A stretch of 64,000 bases of DNA from Lachnospira sp. (lineage in GTDB: Bacteria > Bacillota > Clostridia > Lachnospirales > Lachnospiraceae), in contig SVDX01000003.1 of the NCBI GenBank assembly GCA_015057605.1, positions 62,001 through 126,000 on the forward strand, written 5' to 3'. A program made the position numbers and the translations under genes. Positions 45,933 through 55,306 of the stretch are shown here, in pieces (position 1 is the stretch's first letter; each line of letters starts with the position of its first letter). The notes beneath the pieces are model-generated. The model saw only the letters and a list, made by a program, of their open reading frames with translations, was not told the origin of the DNA and did not search any database.

Positions 45933-46664
45933 ATGAGCGTAATTTCAATGAAGCAATTACTCGAAGCAGGTGTACATTTCGGACACCAAACAAGAAGATG
46001 GAACCCTAAGATGGCGGAGTACATCTACACAGAAAGAAACGATATCCACATCATCGACTTACAAAAGTCAGTAGGTAAAGTGGATGAAGCTTACAAGGCA
46101 ATTTTTGATATTGCTGCAGAAGGCGGACAGATTTTATTTGTTGGTACAAAGAAGCAGGCTCAGGATGCTGTTCAATCAGAAGCTGAACGTTGTGGTATGT
46201 ACTATGTAAACGAGAGATGGTTAGGTGGTATGTTAACTAACTTCAAGACTATCCAAAGCAGAATTGAAAGATTAAAAGAAATCGAAACAATGCAAGAAGA
46301 TGGTACATTTGATGTATTACCTAAGAAGGAAGTTATCGTATTAAAGAAGGAATTAGAAAAGCTTAACAAGAACCTTGGTGGTATCAAGGAAATGAAGAAG
46401 ATTCCAGATGCGATTTTCGTAGTTGATCCTAAGAAGGAAAGAATTTGTATCCAAGAAGCACATGCACTTGGAATTCCATTAATTGGTATTGCAGATACTA
46501 ACTGTGATCCAGAAGAATTAGATTATGTAATTCCTGGTAACGATGATGCAATCAGAGCTGTAAAGCTTATCGTTGGTAAGATGGCAGATGCTGTTATCGA
46601 AGCTAACCAAGGTACAGAAATGGTTGACGTTACAGCAGACGCAGAAGAAACTGTTGAAGAATAA
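45933..46664 (+). CDS. rpsB: 30S ribosomal protein S2
   Basis: S2 is a late-assembling small-subunit protein needed for binding of S1-like factors. The 243-residue protein has the family start [27 protein letters not shown], here split by the usual coil, the segment [16 protein letters not shown], and [17 protein letters not shown]. An acidic C-terminal tail is typical in this group. TGGAGG lies upstream of the ATG, and the structured leader precedes it. tsf follows. Confidence 0.97.
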   Translation: MSVISMKQLLEAGVHFGHQTRRWNPKMAEYIYTERNDIHIIDLQKSVGKVDEAYKAIFDIAAEGGQILFVGTKKQAQDAVQSEAERCGMYYVNERWLGGMLTNFKTIQSRIERLKEIETMQEDGTFDVLPKKEVIVLKKELEKLNKNLGGIKEMKKIPDAIFVVDPKKERICIQEAHALGIPLIGIADTNCDPEELDYVIPGNDDAIRAVKLIVGKMADAVIEANQGTEMVDVTADAEETVEE

Positions 46665-46696
46665 TAACTAACACTTAAATTCGGAGGAATAAGAAT

Positions 46697-47635
46697 ATGG
46701 CAGCTATTACAGCAGGAATGGTAAAAGATTTAAGAGAAATGACAGGCGCTGGTATGATGGACTGTAAGAAAGCTCTTGCAGCTACAGACGGCGATATGGA
46801 TAAGGCAGTTGAGTTCTTAAGAGAAAAAGGACTTGCAGCAGCAGCTAAGAAGGCTGGCAGAATTGCAGCTGAAGGTGTTGTTAAGACTGTTATTACAGAT
46901 GATAAGAAGGCAGCAATCGTAGAGGTTAATAGTGAAACAGACTTCGTTGCTAAGAATGATGAATTCAACGCATTTGTTGATGATGTTGCAGCTCAGGCTT
47001 TAACAACTTCAGCAGCTGATATTGATGCATTTTTGGCAGAAAGCTGGGCTAAGGATTCATCAAAGACAGTTTCAGAACAGTTATCAGCTATGGTAGCAAG
47101 AATTGGTGAAAAGCTTACAATTAGAAGATTTGCACAAGTTAATGCAGAGAATGGTTGTGTAGTATCATACATCCACGGTGGTGGAAAGATTGGTGTTTTA
47201 GTTGAAGCTAACACAGATGTTGTTAATGATGAAGTTAAGGAATGCTTAAAGAACGTGGCTATGCAGGTTGCGGCTTTGAATCCTAAGTATACTAACAGAA
47301 GCGAAGTTAGCTCAGACTACATCGAACATGAGAAGGAAATCCTTAAGGCTCAGATTATGAACGATCCTAAGGAAGCTTCAAAGCCAGAAAAGGTTATCGA
47401 AGGTATGATCGCAGGTCGTATCAACAAGCAACTTAAGGAAATCTGCTTATTAGATCAGACATATGTTAAGGCTGAAGATGGTAAGCAATCAGTAGAACAA
47501 TATGTAGCTTCAGTTGCTAAGGCAACAGGTGCTAACCTTTCAGTTAAGGGCTTCGTTCGTTTTGAAACAGGCGAAGGTATCGAAAAGAAAGAAGAAAACT
47601 TTGCAGAAGAAGTTGCAAAGCAGATGAACATGTAA
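46697..47635 (+). CDS. tsf: Elongation factor Ts
   Basis: EF-Ts exchanges nucleotide on EF-Tu. The 312-residue protein has the UBA-like N-terminal domain (VKDLREMTGAGMMDCKKAL), the EF-Tu-binding core with IVEVNSETDFVAKNDEF, and the dimerisation region ending FVRFETGEGIEKKEENFAEEV-type. It lies 32 bases after rpsB in the near-universal pair. A terminator follows. Confidence 0.97.
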   Translation: MAAITAGMVKDLREMTGAGMMDCKKALAATDGDMDKAVEFLREKGLAAAAKKAGRIAAEGVVKTVITDDKKAAIVEVNSETDFVAKNDEFNAFVDDVAAQALTTSAADIDAFLAESWAKDSSKTVSEQLSAMVARIGEKLTIRRFAQVNAENGCVVSYIHGGGKIGVLVEANTDVVNDEVKECLKNVAMQVAALNPKYTNRSEVSSDYIEHEKEILKAQIMNDPKEASKPEKVIEGMIAGRINKQLKEICLLDQTYVKAEDGKQSVEQYVASVAKATGANLSVKGFVRFETGEGIEKKEENFAEEVAKQMNM

Positions 47636-47658
47636 TTAGAGTTATATGAGATGATAGG

Positions 47659-47698
47659 ATATCCTTGTCTATATAAAAGTATAGGCAAGGATATTTTC
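47659..47698 (+). terminator. Rho-independent terminator of rpsB-tsf
   Basis: A 15-bp stem, ATATCCTTGTCTATA with TATAGGCAAGGATAT (one G-U pair), encloses a 6-nt loop and is followed by TTTCTTGTTTT. Confidence 0.85.
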
Positions 47699-47747
47699 TT
47701 GTTTTATCTGTTGTTTCTATTGTTGCTTGTTTTCTTTTAATGTATTC

Positions 47748-47779
47748 TTGACAAATAATATTGCATTTTTTTGTAAAAT
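47748..47779 (+). promoter_or_regulatory. Possible promoter of the YegP-like gene
   Basis: TTGACA at 47748-47753 is a perfect -35 box, but the best -10 (TAAAAT, 47774-47779) is 20 bp away, longer than usual. The downstream leader is about 40 nt to the CGGAGG site. Confidence 0.35.
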
Positions 47780-47828
47780 GTTTTAAAATTTATTCATAAC
47801 TAATTATTCTCACGGAGGTATTGAAATT

Positions 47829-48197
47829 ATGGGTAAATTTGTAGTTAAGACAACTAAAACAGGCGTAAAATTCGATTTAAAGGCAACTAATGGACAAGTG
47901 GTTGCAAGTTCAGAAGTTTACAGCTCGCTTGCAACATGTAAGAAAGGCATTGCGAGCGTTAAGAAGAATGCTCCAGTTGCAGCAGTAGAAAATCAAACAG
48001 TTGAAGGATATGCTACTGAAAAGAATCCTAAGTTTGAAATATACAAAGATAAAGCTGGTGAATTCAGATTCAGATTAAAAGCTACAAATGGTCAAGTTAT
48101 TGCAATAGGAGAGGGTTACAAGACACTTGCTAACTGCCAAAAGGGAGTTGAGTCAGTTCAAAAGAACGCTCCAGATGCAGAAATTGTTGAAGAATAA
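47829..48197 (+). CDS. YegP-family (DUF1508) protein with two repeats
   Basis: The 122-residue protein is a tandem pair of about 48-residue YegP domains: repeat 1 (FVVKTTKTGVKFDLKATNGQ, about 4-50) and repeat 2 (FEIYKDKAGEFRFRLKATNG, about 67-117). Each carries the LKATNGQV core. The family is small, cytoplasmic and of unknown function. CGGAGG lies nine bases upstream. It stands alone between the tsf terminator and its own terminator. Confidence 0.85.
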   Translation: MGKFVVKTTKTGVKFDLKATNGQVVASSEVYSSLATCKKGIASVKKNAPVAAVENQTVEGYATEKNPKFEIYKDKAGEFRFRLKATNGQVIAIGEGYKTLANCQKGVESVQKNAPDAEIVEE

Positions 48198-48207
48198 TAA
48201 CGTTTTT

Positions 48208-48244
48208 AAAAGTGTTGAAGACTTGCATCTTCAACACTTTTTTT
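48208..48244 (+). terminator. Rho-independent terminator after the YegP-like gene
   Basis: AAAAGTGTTGAAGA and TCTTCAACACTTTT form a perfect 14-bp stem around a 6-nt CTTGCA loop, continuing into a T-run. Confidence 0.9.
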
Positions 48245-48255
48245 GAAAAAAGATA

Positions 48256-48284
48256 TTCAAAAATCATATAGAATGTGTTATAAT
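48256..48284 (+). promoter_or_regulatory. Sigma-A-type promoter of the deacetylase-bactofilin genes
   Basis: TATAAT at 48279-48284 is a perfect -10 box. TTCAAA at 48256-48261 is a weak -35, with a 17-bp spacer. The predicted start near 48290 argues against the GTG at 48295 as the start codon and supports ATG 48322. Confidence 0.55.
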
Positions 48285-48321
48285 AACTCTATATGTGATT
48301 ATAACGGAAGAGGAATGCGAT

Positions 48322-49254
48322 ATGAGTACTGCTACATCGAACACAGATAGGAAAAATCGAGTCAAAAGAATTAAGCGTATGATAATCTTTTTCTTATTGA
48401 TGTTGATTATTATACCGATTGCCTTGTGCGTTTTTTTAATTATCAGGGTTAATAACCTTGAAAAAAAATTAGATAAGTTTATACAACATTATAATAATCA
48501 AAGTTCGCAGTATGCATTTTTAGATACAAATACAGAGAATAATGCAAGTGATGTTACTAAGGAACCGATAAAGGTGCCGGATGTACAGCCTAATGTAGGG
48601 TCAGAGGTTACTTCGCAGCATGTATATGATAGAAAAGTGTATTTAACATTTGATGATGGACCTAGTCAGAATACGCTTAAGATATTAGATATACTAAAGC
48701 AATACAATGTAAAGGCAACATTTTTTGTGGTTAATAATGACAGACCTGAAGCAGAGGCTATTTATAAAAGAATTGTAGCAGAAGGTCACAGCATAGGTGT
48801 TCATTCGTATACGCATGATTATAATATTATATATAAAGATATGGATGGCTTTATACAGGATTATACCAATATGTCAAAGAAGATATATAATATAACAGGA
48901 GTCAATACTAAACTATTCAGATTTCCAGGTGGTTCCAGTTCACCATATGGTAATATTTCCAAATATGATATAGCAAGGTATCTTGTTAATCAGGGAATTA
49001 CATATTATGATTGGAATGTATCATCTGCAGATGCGGTGTATCCATCACTTTCGGCAGAACAGATTATTGAAAATGTAGTTGATGAATCTTTGGACAAGAC
49101 TAATGTTATGGTTCTTATGCATGATTCGTATGGAAGAGAAACTACTGTAGAGGCATTGCCACAGATTATTGAACAGTTACAGGCGGCTAATTCACAGTTA
49201 TTACCAATAACAAGTGAGACTGTGCCGGTACAACATATATTTATTAACAAATAG
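48322..49254 (+). CDS. Membrane-anchored polysaccharide (peptidoglycan-type) deacetylase
   Basis: The 310-residue protein has a basic cytoplasmic start, a signal-anchor helix (about 20-42), a linker and a NodB-type deacetylase domain (about 105-295). All five motifs are present: TFDDGPS, H-x3-H in GVHSYTH, RFPGGSSSP, YYDWNV, and VLMHDS. The likely substrate is an N-acetylated cell-wall polymer, as for PgdA-like enzymes, which alters lysozyme sensitivity. The bactofilin gene begins 12 bases after it. An upstream GTG is rejected as noted for the promoter. Confidence 0.88.
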   Translation: MSTATSNTDRKNRVKRIKRMIIFFLLMLIIIPIALCVFLIIRVNNLEKKLDKFIQHYNNQSSQYAFLDTNTENNASDVTKEPIKVPDVQPNVGSEVTSQHVYDRKVYLTFDDGPSQNTLKILDILKQYNVKATFFVVNNDRPEAEAIYKRIVAEGHSIGVHSYTHDYNIIYKDMDGFIQDYTNMSKKIYNITGVNTKLFRFPGGSSSPYGNISKYDIARYLVNQGITYYDWNVSSADAVYPSLSAEQIIENVVDESLDKTNVMVLMHDSYGRETTVEALPQIIEQLQAANSQLLPITSETVPVQHIFINK

Positions 49255-49266
49255 GAGGAAACGACA

Positions 49267-49995
49267 GTGGGATTTTTTAAAGAATTTAAAGAAGATTTTT
49301 CACAAGCAGTTGATGAACTTGTGTCTACATCCGTAGATGAAACAGAAGATGTAATGGTTAATACATTAGATGAAGAAGTACAGGAAAATGTAGAAGAGGC
49401 TTCAGATGCATTTGAAGCGGAAGCGATTGAGGCTGTAGAAGCTGTAGAAGCTCAAATAGACGAAGTAGAGGAAGAAATCAATACTATTGATGATGTAATT
49501 CAAGAGGTTGAAGAGATTGATAATAATACTCCAAATGTAGCTACAGAGGACTTAGAGATAGCGCTTATTACAACAGGACTTACTGTTAATGGTAACTTAG
49601 TTGCAGCAGGCTCAATTGATATTTTAGGTACAGTTAATGGTGATGTATCAAGCAAGGGCAAGGTTGTTGTAAGTGGTGCTGTTGTTGGAACAATCGAAGC
49701 TGTTGAAGTTTTTGTAAATGGCGCAAAGATTACAGGTGATATTATTTGCGATGGTGCTGTAAAAGTTGCTAAGGGCGCAGTTATTCGTGGTAATATAGTT
49801 GCTACTTCAGCTGTAGTTGCTGGTGCTGTTAAGGGTGACATTGATGTTCACGGTCCAGTTGTAGTAGATTCTTCAGCTATTGTAATGGGTGATATCAAGT
49901 CAAAATCAGTTCAGATTAACATTGGTGCTGCAATTGATGGTAGATGTTCTCAATGCTACGCAGATGTAAGCCCAGTTAAATTCTTTGAAGATTAG
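49267..49995 (+). CDS. Bactofilin-family protein (GTG start)
   Basis: The 242-residue protein has a short basic start (MGFFKEFKEDF), a long acidic coiled region (about 15-95), and a bactofilin domain of short beta-helix repeats (about 105-230; GSIDILGTVNGDVSSKGKVV, then VNGAKITGDIICDGAVKVAK). Bactofilins polymerise without nucleotide and shape or position wall enzymes. The tight pairing with a wall deacetylase supports such a role. The start is GTG at 49267 with AGGAGG eight bases upstream. Confidence 0.85.
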   Translation: MGFFKEFKEDFSQAVDELVSTSVDETEDVMVNTLDEEVQENVEEASDAFEAEAIEAVEAVEAQIDEVEEEINTIDDVIQEVEEIDNNTPNVATEDLEIALITTGLTVNGNLVAAGSIDILGTVNGDVSSKGKVVVSGAVVGTIEAVEVFVNGAKITGDIICDGAVKVAKGAVIRGNIVATSAVVAGAVKGDIDVHGPVVVDSSAIVMGDIKSKSVQINIGAAIDGRCSQCYADVSPVKFFED

Positions 49996-50016
49996 AATTT
50001 TGGAATGGAGATTATT

Positions 50017-50721
50017 ATGTCAGATATTAAAAGAGTAATGCTAAAATTAAGTGGTGAAGCACTCGCATCAAAAGAGAAGGGTGGTTATGACGAAGAGGTT
50101 GTAATCAATATTGCTAAGCAAGTGAAGACACTTATTGATTCAGGCAAAGAAGTAGGTATAGTTATTGGTGGTGGTAACTATTGGAGAGGACGTACAAGCG
50201 AGAATATTGATAGAACAAAAGCAGATCAGATAGGTATGCTTGCTACAATTATGAACTGCATTTACGTGTCAGAAATATTTAGAACAGTTGGAATGAATAC
50301 ACAGATTCTTACACCTTTTGAATGTGGAACTATGACAAAGATGTTCTCAAAAGATAGAGCTAACAAATATTTCTCAAAGGGGATGGTTGTATTTTTCGCT
50401 GGAGGAACAGGACATCCTTATTTTTCAACAGATACAGGTATTGTGCTTAGAGCTATTGAAATGGATGCAGATGCAATATTGTTAGCGAAGAATATTGACG
50501 GTGTGTACGATAGTGATCCAAAGAGTAATCCAAATGCAAAGAAATATGATACATTAACAATCGATGAAATTATCGCAAAGAAGCTTGCGGTAATTGATAT
50601 GACTGCATCAGTTATGTGTATGGAAAACAAGATGCCACTATTAGTATTTGGTTTAAATGAAGAAAATAGCATTATTAATGCAATGAACGGTAAATTCTCT
50701 GGAACAAGAGTTACCGTATAG
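50017..50721 (+). CDS. pyrH: Uridylate kinase PyrH
   Basis: PyrH converts UMP to UDP. The 234-residue protein has the amino-acid-kinase fold with LKLSGEALA near the start, VIGGGNYWRGRT, LLAKNIDGVYDSDPKSNPNA, and the C-terminal segment MENKMPLLVFGLNEENSI. An in-frame ATG at 50005 abuts the GGAG site, so ATG 50017, six bases downstream of it, is chosen. It leads the pyrH-frr-uppS-cdsA-dxr-rseP-ispG-polC run. Confidence 0.96.
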   Translation: MSDIKRVMLKLSGEALASKEKGGYDEEVVINIAKQVKTLIDSGKEVGIVIGGGNYWRGRTSENIDRTKADQIGMLATIMNCIYVSEIFRTVGMNTQILTPFECGTMTKMFSKDRANKYFSKGMVVFFAGGTGHPYFSTDTGIVLRAIEMDADAILLAKNIDGVYDSDPKSNPNAKKYDTLTIDEIIAKKLAVIDMTASVMCMENKMPLLVFGLNEENSIINAMNGKFSGTRVTV

Positions 50722-50740
50722 ATAGAAGATGGAGGATATT

Positions 50741-51292
50741 ATGGAAAACATTAAATTATACGAAGATAAGATGATTAAATCATGCGATGCATTAAAGGAA
50801 GATTTTGCAACAATAAGAGCAGGTAGAGCTAATCCACACATTTTGGACAAATTAAAAGTAGATTATTGGGGAGCTCCAACACCAATTCAACAGGTTGCTA
50901 ATATTTCAGTTCCAGAAGCAAGAATGATTCAAATTCAGCCATGGGAAAGTAGCATGATTAAAGAAATTGAAAAAGCTATTATGGTATCAGATATAGGTAT
51001 TACACCTAATAATGATGGTAAGATAATAAGACTTATTTTCCCTGAATTAACAGAAGACAGAAGAAAAGAATTGGTAAAGGATATTAAGAAAAAAGGCGAG
51101 AATGCTAAGATTGCAGTTAGAAATATCCGTAGAGATGCTAATGATGCATTAAAGAAAGAAAGCAAGTCAGCTGATGTTTCAGAGGATATGATTAAAGATA
51201 TGGAAGATAAAGTGCAAAAACTTACAGATAAGTATGTTGCAGAAATCGATAAAATAGTAGAAGAAAAATCAAAAGAAATACTTACTGTATAA
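50741..51292 (+). CDS. frr: Ribosome recycling factor
   Basis: RRF splits post-termination ribosomes with EF-G. The 183-residue protein has the family segments FATIRAGRANPHILDKLKVDY, here split across its helix, PWESSMIKEIEKAIM and FPELTEDRRKELVKDIKK. The start at 50741 has GGAGG five bases upstream; an in-frame ATG at 50729 precedes that site. A stem-loop follows. Confidence 0.97.
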   Translation: MENIKLYEDKMIKSCDALKEDFATIRAGRANPHILDKLKVDYWGAPTPIQQVANISVPEARMIQIQPWESSMIKEIEKAIMVSDIGITPNNDGKIIRLIFPELTEDRRKELVKDIKKKGENAKIAVRNIRRDANDALKKESKSADVSEDMIKDMEDKVQKLTDKYVAEIDKIVEEKSKEILTV

Positions 51293-51294
51293 TA

Positions 51295-51324
51295 ATAAGG
51301 GTGTCTCTTATGAGACATCCTTAT
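51295..51324 (+). other. Stem-loop between frr and uppS
   Basis: ATAAGGGTGTCTC pairs with GAGACATCCTTAT (one G-U pair) around a TTAT tetraloop, giving a 13-bp stem. No T-tract follows (CTAAAA), so this looks like an intercistronic processing or stability structure. Confidence 0.55.
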
Positions 51325-51353
51325 CTAAAATAAATTTAGGAGAATTTATTGCA

Positions 51354-52061
51354 ATGAAGGATATGAGGATTCCAAAACATATAGCTGTAATACTTGACGG
51401 TAATGGCAGATGGGCAAAGAAAAGAAATCTTCCAAGACTTGCAGGACACAAGCAGGGTGCTAAGGCAGTTGAGGATTTATTACAGAATGCAAAAGATTTA
51501 GGCGTTAAATATGTGACAGTATACGCATTTTCTACAGAAAATTGGAACAGACCACAGGATGAAGTGGATGGTCTTATGGACCAGTTAAGAGCATATTTAA
51601 AAAAAGCTAAAAAAAGCAAGGATAAGCGTGGCGGAAGAGTTAAGGTTATTGGCGATAAAAGCAGATTGAGTGAAGATATTGTAAAGTTGATTGATGAACT
51701 TGAAAAAGATACAGGAGATATTGATGATTTTGTATTTACAATAGCATTAAATTATGGCGGACGCGATGAACTTGTTCGCGCAGTGAAGAAAATGCTTGAA
51801 AAAGGCCTTAAGCCAGAAGAACTTGATGAAGCTACCTTTGGACAATATTTGGACACATATGATTTGCCAGATCCGGACTTGCTGATTAGAACAAGTGGTG
51901 AAAATAGACTGTCTAACTTTTTACCATGGCAGTTAGCATACTCTGAGTTCTATTTTCCTAAGGTATTATGGCCGGATTTTTCAAAAGCAGATTTAATTGA
52001 TGCAATTGAAGAATATAATAAAAGAGATAGAAGATATGGCAAAGTTAAGGAGGAAGAGTAA
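51354..52061 (+). CDS. uppS: Undecaprenyl diphosphate synthase UppS
   Basis: UppS makes the lipid carrier for peptidoglycan synthesis by cis-prenyl transfer. The 235-residue protein has the active-site motif ILDGNGRWAKKRN with LAGHKQG after it, TVYAFSTENWNRP, and the terminal signature PDLLIRTSGENRLSNFLPWQ. AGGAG lies upstream. The last base overlaps the cdsA start. Confidence 0.96.
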   Translation: MKDMRIPKHIAVILDGNGRWAKKRNLPRLAGHKQGAKAVEDLLQNAKDLGVKYVTVYAFSTENWNRPQDEVDGLMDQLRAYLKKAKKSKDKRGGRVKVIGDKSRLSEDIVKLIDELEKDTGDIDDFVFTIALNYGGRDELVRAVKKMLEKGLKPEELDEATFGQYLDTYDLPDPDLLIRTSGENRLSNFLPWQLAYSEFYFPKVLWPDFSKADLIDAIEEYNKRDRRYGKVKEEE

Positions 52062-52858
52062 TGTTTATAACTCGCCTTTTAAGTGGAATTGTATTGGTTA
52101 TAATAACAGCAACATCTTTGGTGTTTGGTGGCTTGTATTTGTTTTTGTTGATGTTAGGTATTTCTCTCATAGGTATGTTTGAGCTTTATCGAGTGTATAA
52201 TATGGAGAAGAGTTTGTTAGGCATTACTGGATATATATCAGCGATAACCTATTATTTATGTGTATATTTTGAATATGATGAACATGCTTACACAGTACTG
52301 CTTTTGACATTAATTGTACTTATGGCAATCTATGTATTTGGGTATCCTAAATATGAAATATCAAAGGTTATGGTGGGATTTTTTGCAATAGCATATGTTA
52401 GTGCTATGCTGTCATTTATTTACAAGATTAGAGTAATGGATGGCGGTGTGTTGTATGTGTGGTTAGTGTATGTATGCTCTTGGGGAAATGACACATTTGC
52501 ATATATTGCAGGTCGTTTATTCGGAAAGCATAAAATGTCGCCAAAACTTAGTCCTAAAAAGACAATTGAAGGTGCAATTGGTGGGGTTTTGGGAAGCGTA
52601 TTGTTAGGTTACATATATGCTCTGTGCGTAGGAAAACATTTGGATGTAGATAACGTGGCATTGGTAATTTGTATTGCCGCAGCAGGTGGTGCAATATTGT
52701 CAATAGTTGGTGACTTAGCTGCTTCAGCTATTAAAAGAAGCAATGACATAAAAGATTATGGTAAATTAATACCAGGACATGGTGGCGTACTTGACAGATA
52801 TGATAGTGTAATATTTACAGCACCAGCAGTTTATTTTTTACTTACAATATTAGGATAG
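52061..52858 (+). CDS. cdsA: Phosphatidate cytidylyltransferase CdsA
   Basis: CdsA makes CDP-diacylglycerol, the precursor of membrane phospholipids. The 265-residue integral membrane protein has about seven to eight membrane helices and the family signature SAIKRSNDIKDYGKLIPGHG followed by GVLDRYDS at the C-terminus. Its start overlaps the uppS stop codon, suggesting translational coupling. Confidence 0.95.
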   Translation: MFITRLLSGIVLVIITATSLVFGGLYLFLLMLGISLIGMFELYRVYNMEKSLLGITGYISAITYYLCVYFEYDEHAYTVLLLTLIVLMAIYVFGYPKYEISKVMVGFFAIAYVSAMLSFIYKIRVMDGGVLYVWLVYVCSWGNDTFAYIAGRLFGKHKMSPKLSPKKTIEGAIGGVLGSVLLGYIYALCVGKHLDVDNVALVICIAAAGGAILSIVGDLAASAIKRSNDIKDYGKLIPGHGGVLDRYDSVIFTAPAVYFLLTILG

Positions 52859-52871
52859 GTTGGAAGGTTCA

Positions 52872-54014
52872 ATGAGAAATATATCAATTTTAGGTTCAAC
52901 AGGTTCAATAGGAACACAAACATTAGACATTGCAAGACAGAATAAGGATATTAAGGTTAAAGCGTTAGCAGCAGGTAACAATGTTAAGGAGCTTGCTAAG
53001 CAGATAAGAGAGTTTGAACCGGAATTGGCATGCATATCTACAGATGAACTTGCTAAGGAATTGAAAATATTGATAGGCGATATGAATGTAAAGATAGTTA
53101 CAGGTATGGAAGGCCTTATAGAAGCTGCTACATATGCGTCATCAGATATAGTAGTAACAGCAATTGTTGGAATGATAGGCATAATTCCTACTATTGAAGC
53201 AATAAAATGTAAAAAAGATATTGCTCTTGCGAATAAAGAAACCTTAGTTACAGCAGGCCATATAATTATGCCATTAGCTAAGGAATATGGTGTAAATATT
53301 CTGCCTGTTGATAGCGAACATAGTGCGATTTTCCAATGCTTAAATGGCGAAGGTGGCAATCGCATTTCAAAACTTTTATTGACAGCCTCGGGTGGACCTT
53401 TTAGAGGAAGAACTATTGAACAAATGCAAAATATAACCGTAGAAGATGCACTAAAACACCCAAATTGGGCTATGGGACAAAAGATTACAATAGATTCAGC
53501 TACTATGGTAAATAAAGGCTTAGAGGTAATGGAAGCAAAATGGCTTTTTGATGTGGATATTGACCGTATAGAGGTCGTAGTACATCCACAAAGCATTATA
53601 CATTCAATGGTGGAATTTGATGATGGCGGAATAATGGCTCAATTAGGCTCACCTGATATGAGACTTCCAATACAGTATGCATTATATTACCCAGAAAGAA
53701 GAATACTTAATTCTAAACGATTAAATTTTGCAGATATAGCAAAGCTTACATTTGAAGCTCCTGATTTTGAAAATTTCAGAGGCTTAAAGCTTGCATTTGA
53801 GGTGGCATCAAAGGGCGGAAATATGCCAGTTATATACAATGCTGCAAATGAATACCTTGTAAGCAGATTTTTAAATAGAAAAATAGAATTTTTAGATATA
53901 CCAAAATATATAAATGAATCAATAGAACATTTCCAATATGTTGAGAATCCAACAGTAAAAGAGATAATCGACATGGAAACGGCGGTGTATGAATATTTAG
54001 GAAGCAGGTGTTAA
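52872..54014 (+). CDS. dxr: 1-deoxy-D-xylulose 5-phosphate reductoisomerase
   Basis: Dxr catalyses the first committed step of the MEP isoprenoid pathway. The 380-residue protein has the NADPH-binding motif LGSTGSIGTQTLDIA, metal-binding PVDSEHSAIFQ, and LTASGGPFRGRT with the later HPNWAMGQKITIDSATMVNK. GGAAGG lies five bases before ATG 52872; an earlier in-frame codon lies before that site. It works with IspG downstream. Confidence 0.96.
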   Translation: MRNISILGSTGSIGTQTLDIARQNKDIKVKALAAGNNVKELAKQIREFEPELACISTDELAKELKILIGDMNVKIVTGMEGLIEAATYASSDIVVTAIVGMIGIIPTIEAIKCKKDIALANKETLVTAGHIIMPLAKEYGVNILPVDSEHSAIFQCLNGEGGNRISKLLLTASGGPFRGRTIEQMQNITVEDALKHPNWAMGQKITIDSATMVNKGLEVMEAKWLFDVDIDRIEVVVHPQSIIHSMVEFDDGGIMAQLGSPDMRLPIQYALYYPERRILNSKRLNFADIAKLTFEAPDFENFRGLKLAFEVASKGGNMPVIYNAANEYLVSRFLNRKIEFLDIPKYINESIEHFQYVENPTVKEIIDMETAVYEYLGSRC

Positions 54015-54015
54015 C

Positions 54016-55293
54016 TTGAATATAGTTTTAGCAATTATAATTTTAAGTGTAATAATCATTATACATGAGTTTGGACATTTTTTGCTTGCCAAGGTTAATA
54101 AGGTTTGTGTAACTGAGTTTGCTCTTGGTATGGGCCCAAAGCTTTTAAAATTCAAAAAGGGCGAAACCGAATATTGTCTAAAATTACTACCATTTGGCGG
54201 TTCGTGTATGATGCTTGGAGAAGATGAAGAGTCAACAAATGAAAGAGCATTTAACAACAAATCTGTATGGGCAAGAATTTCTATAATTGCAGCAGGACCA
54301 ATATTTAACTTTATATTGGCATTCGTTTTTGCTATTGTTATTATTGCAAAAACAGGCTATGACCCATGTATTGTCGATAGAGTAGAGGCTCCAGCGATAG
54401 AAGCTGGTTTACAACAAGGCGACAAAATTATAAAGATTAACAAACGAAAAATTGATTTGTCAAGAGAATATGCAATTTACCAAATGGTATATCCAAGCGA
54501 TACTATGGAAATAACATATATCAGAGATGGCAAGGAATATAAGACAACAGTAACACCAGTTCATATTCAAAATGAAGTATATCAGTTAGGTGTATTAGTT
54601 AATCAAAATGATGTTTCAATCAATTCAGTTAATGAAGACTCGGCAGCTGAAAAGGCTGGCATAAAAAAGGGCGATAAGCTTATATCTATTAACGGAACAA
54701 AACTTGAAAAGGTTGAAGATATTTCTGAAATAATTAATCAAACTAAGGATAAAGCAGTACCGATAGTTGTAAATCGTAATGGCGAAGAATTGTCGCTTAC
54801 AATTACACCAAAGGTAGTAAAACAAGATTACTATGAGGATGGCATAACATCTTACGGTTACGGTGTAAAAACAACACCGCTTGAAACTATAAAATATTCA
54901 TTTAAAGAGGTTGAATATAGCATTTCAACAGTATTTGACAGCTTTTTATTGATATTTAAGGGTCAGGTAACAACAAAAGATGTTGCAGGTCCTGTGGGAA
55001 TAGTTAATCTTATAGGTGATACCGTTGAAGATACTAAAGAATATGGAGCTTCAACAGTTGTATTAACACTTTTAAGTCTTGCAACCTTGCTTAGCGCTAA
55101 CTTGGGTGTTATGAACTTGTTACCTATACCTGCGTTGGATGGCGGAAGACTTGTTTTCTTGATTATAGAGGCAATTAGAAGAAAGCCTATTGATAGAGAA
55201 AAAGAAGGAATGATACATTTTATAGGTTTAATGGTACTTATGGTGCTTATGGTATTGATTTTATTTAACGATATTAAAAATATTTTCACATAA
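54016..55293 (+). CDS. rseP: Site-2 zinc metalloprotease RseP/RasP (TTG start)
   Basis: This intramembrane protease cleaves membrane-bound regulators and leftover signal peptides. The 425-residue protein has the zinc motif HEFGH in its first helix (about 16-20), a PDZ domain (about 190-265; AAEKAGIKKGDKLISINGT), and the second metal/active-site motif LLPIPALDGGRL (about 374-385). The TTG start at 54016 lies two bases after the dxr stop with AGGTG upstream. Confidence 0.94.
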   Translation: MNIVLAIIILSVIIIIHEFGHFLLAKVNKVCVTEFALGMGPKLLKFKKGETEYCLKLLPFGGSCMMLGEDEESTNERAFNNKSVWARISIIAAGPIFNFILAFVFAIVIIAKTGYDPCIVDRVEAPAIEAGLQQGDKIIKINKRKIDLSREYAIYQMVYPSDTMEITYIRDGKEYKTTVTPVHIQNEVYQLGVLVNQNDVSINSVNEDSAAEKAGIKKGDKLISINGTKLEKVEDISEIINQTKDKAVPIVVNRNGEELSLTITPKVVKQDYYEDGITSYGYGVKTTPLETIKYSFKEVEYSISTVFDSFLLIFKGQVTTKDVAGPVGIVNLIGDTVEDTKEYGASTVVLTLLSLATLLSANLGVMNLLPIPALDGGRLVFLIIEAIRRKPIDREKEGMIHFIGLMVLMVLMVLILFNDIKNIFT

Positions 55294-55306
55294 GAGGTGA
55301 ATGTAA

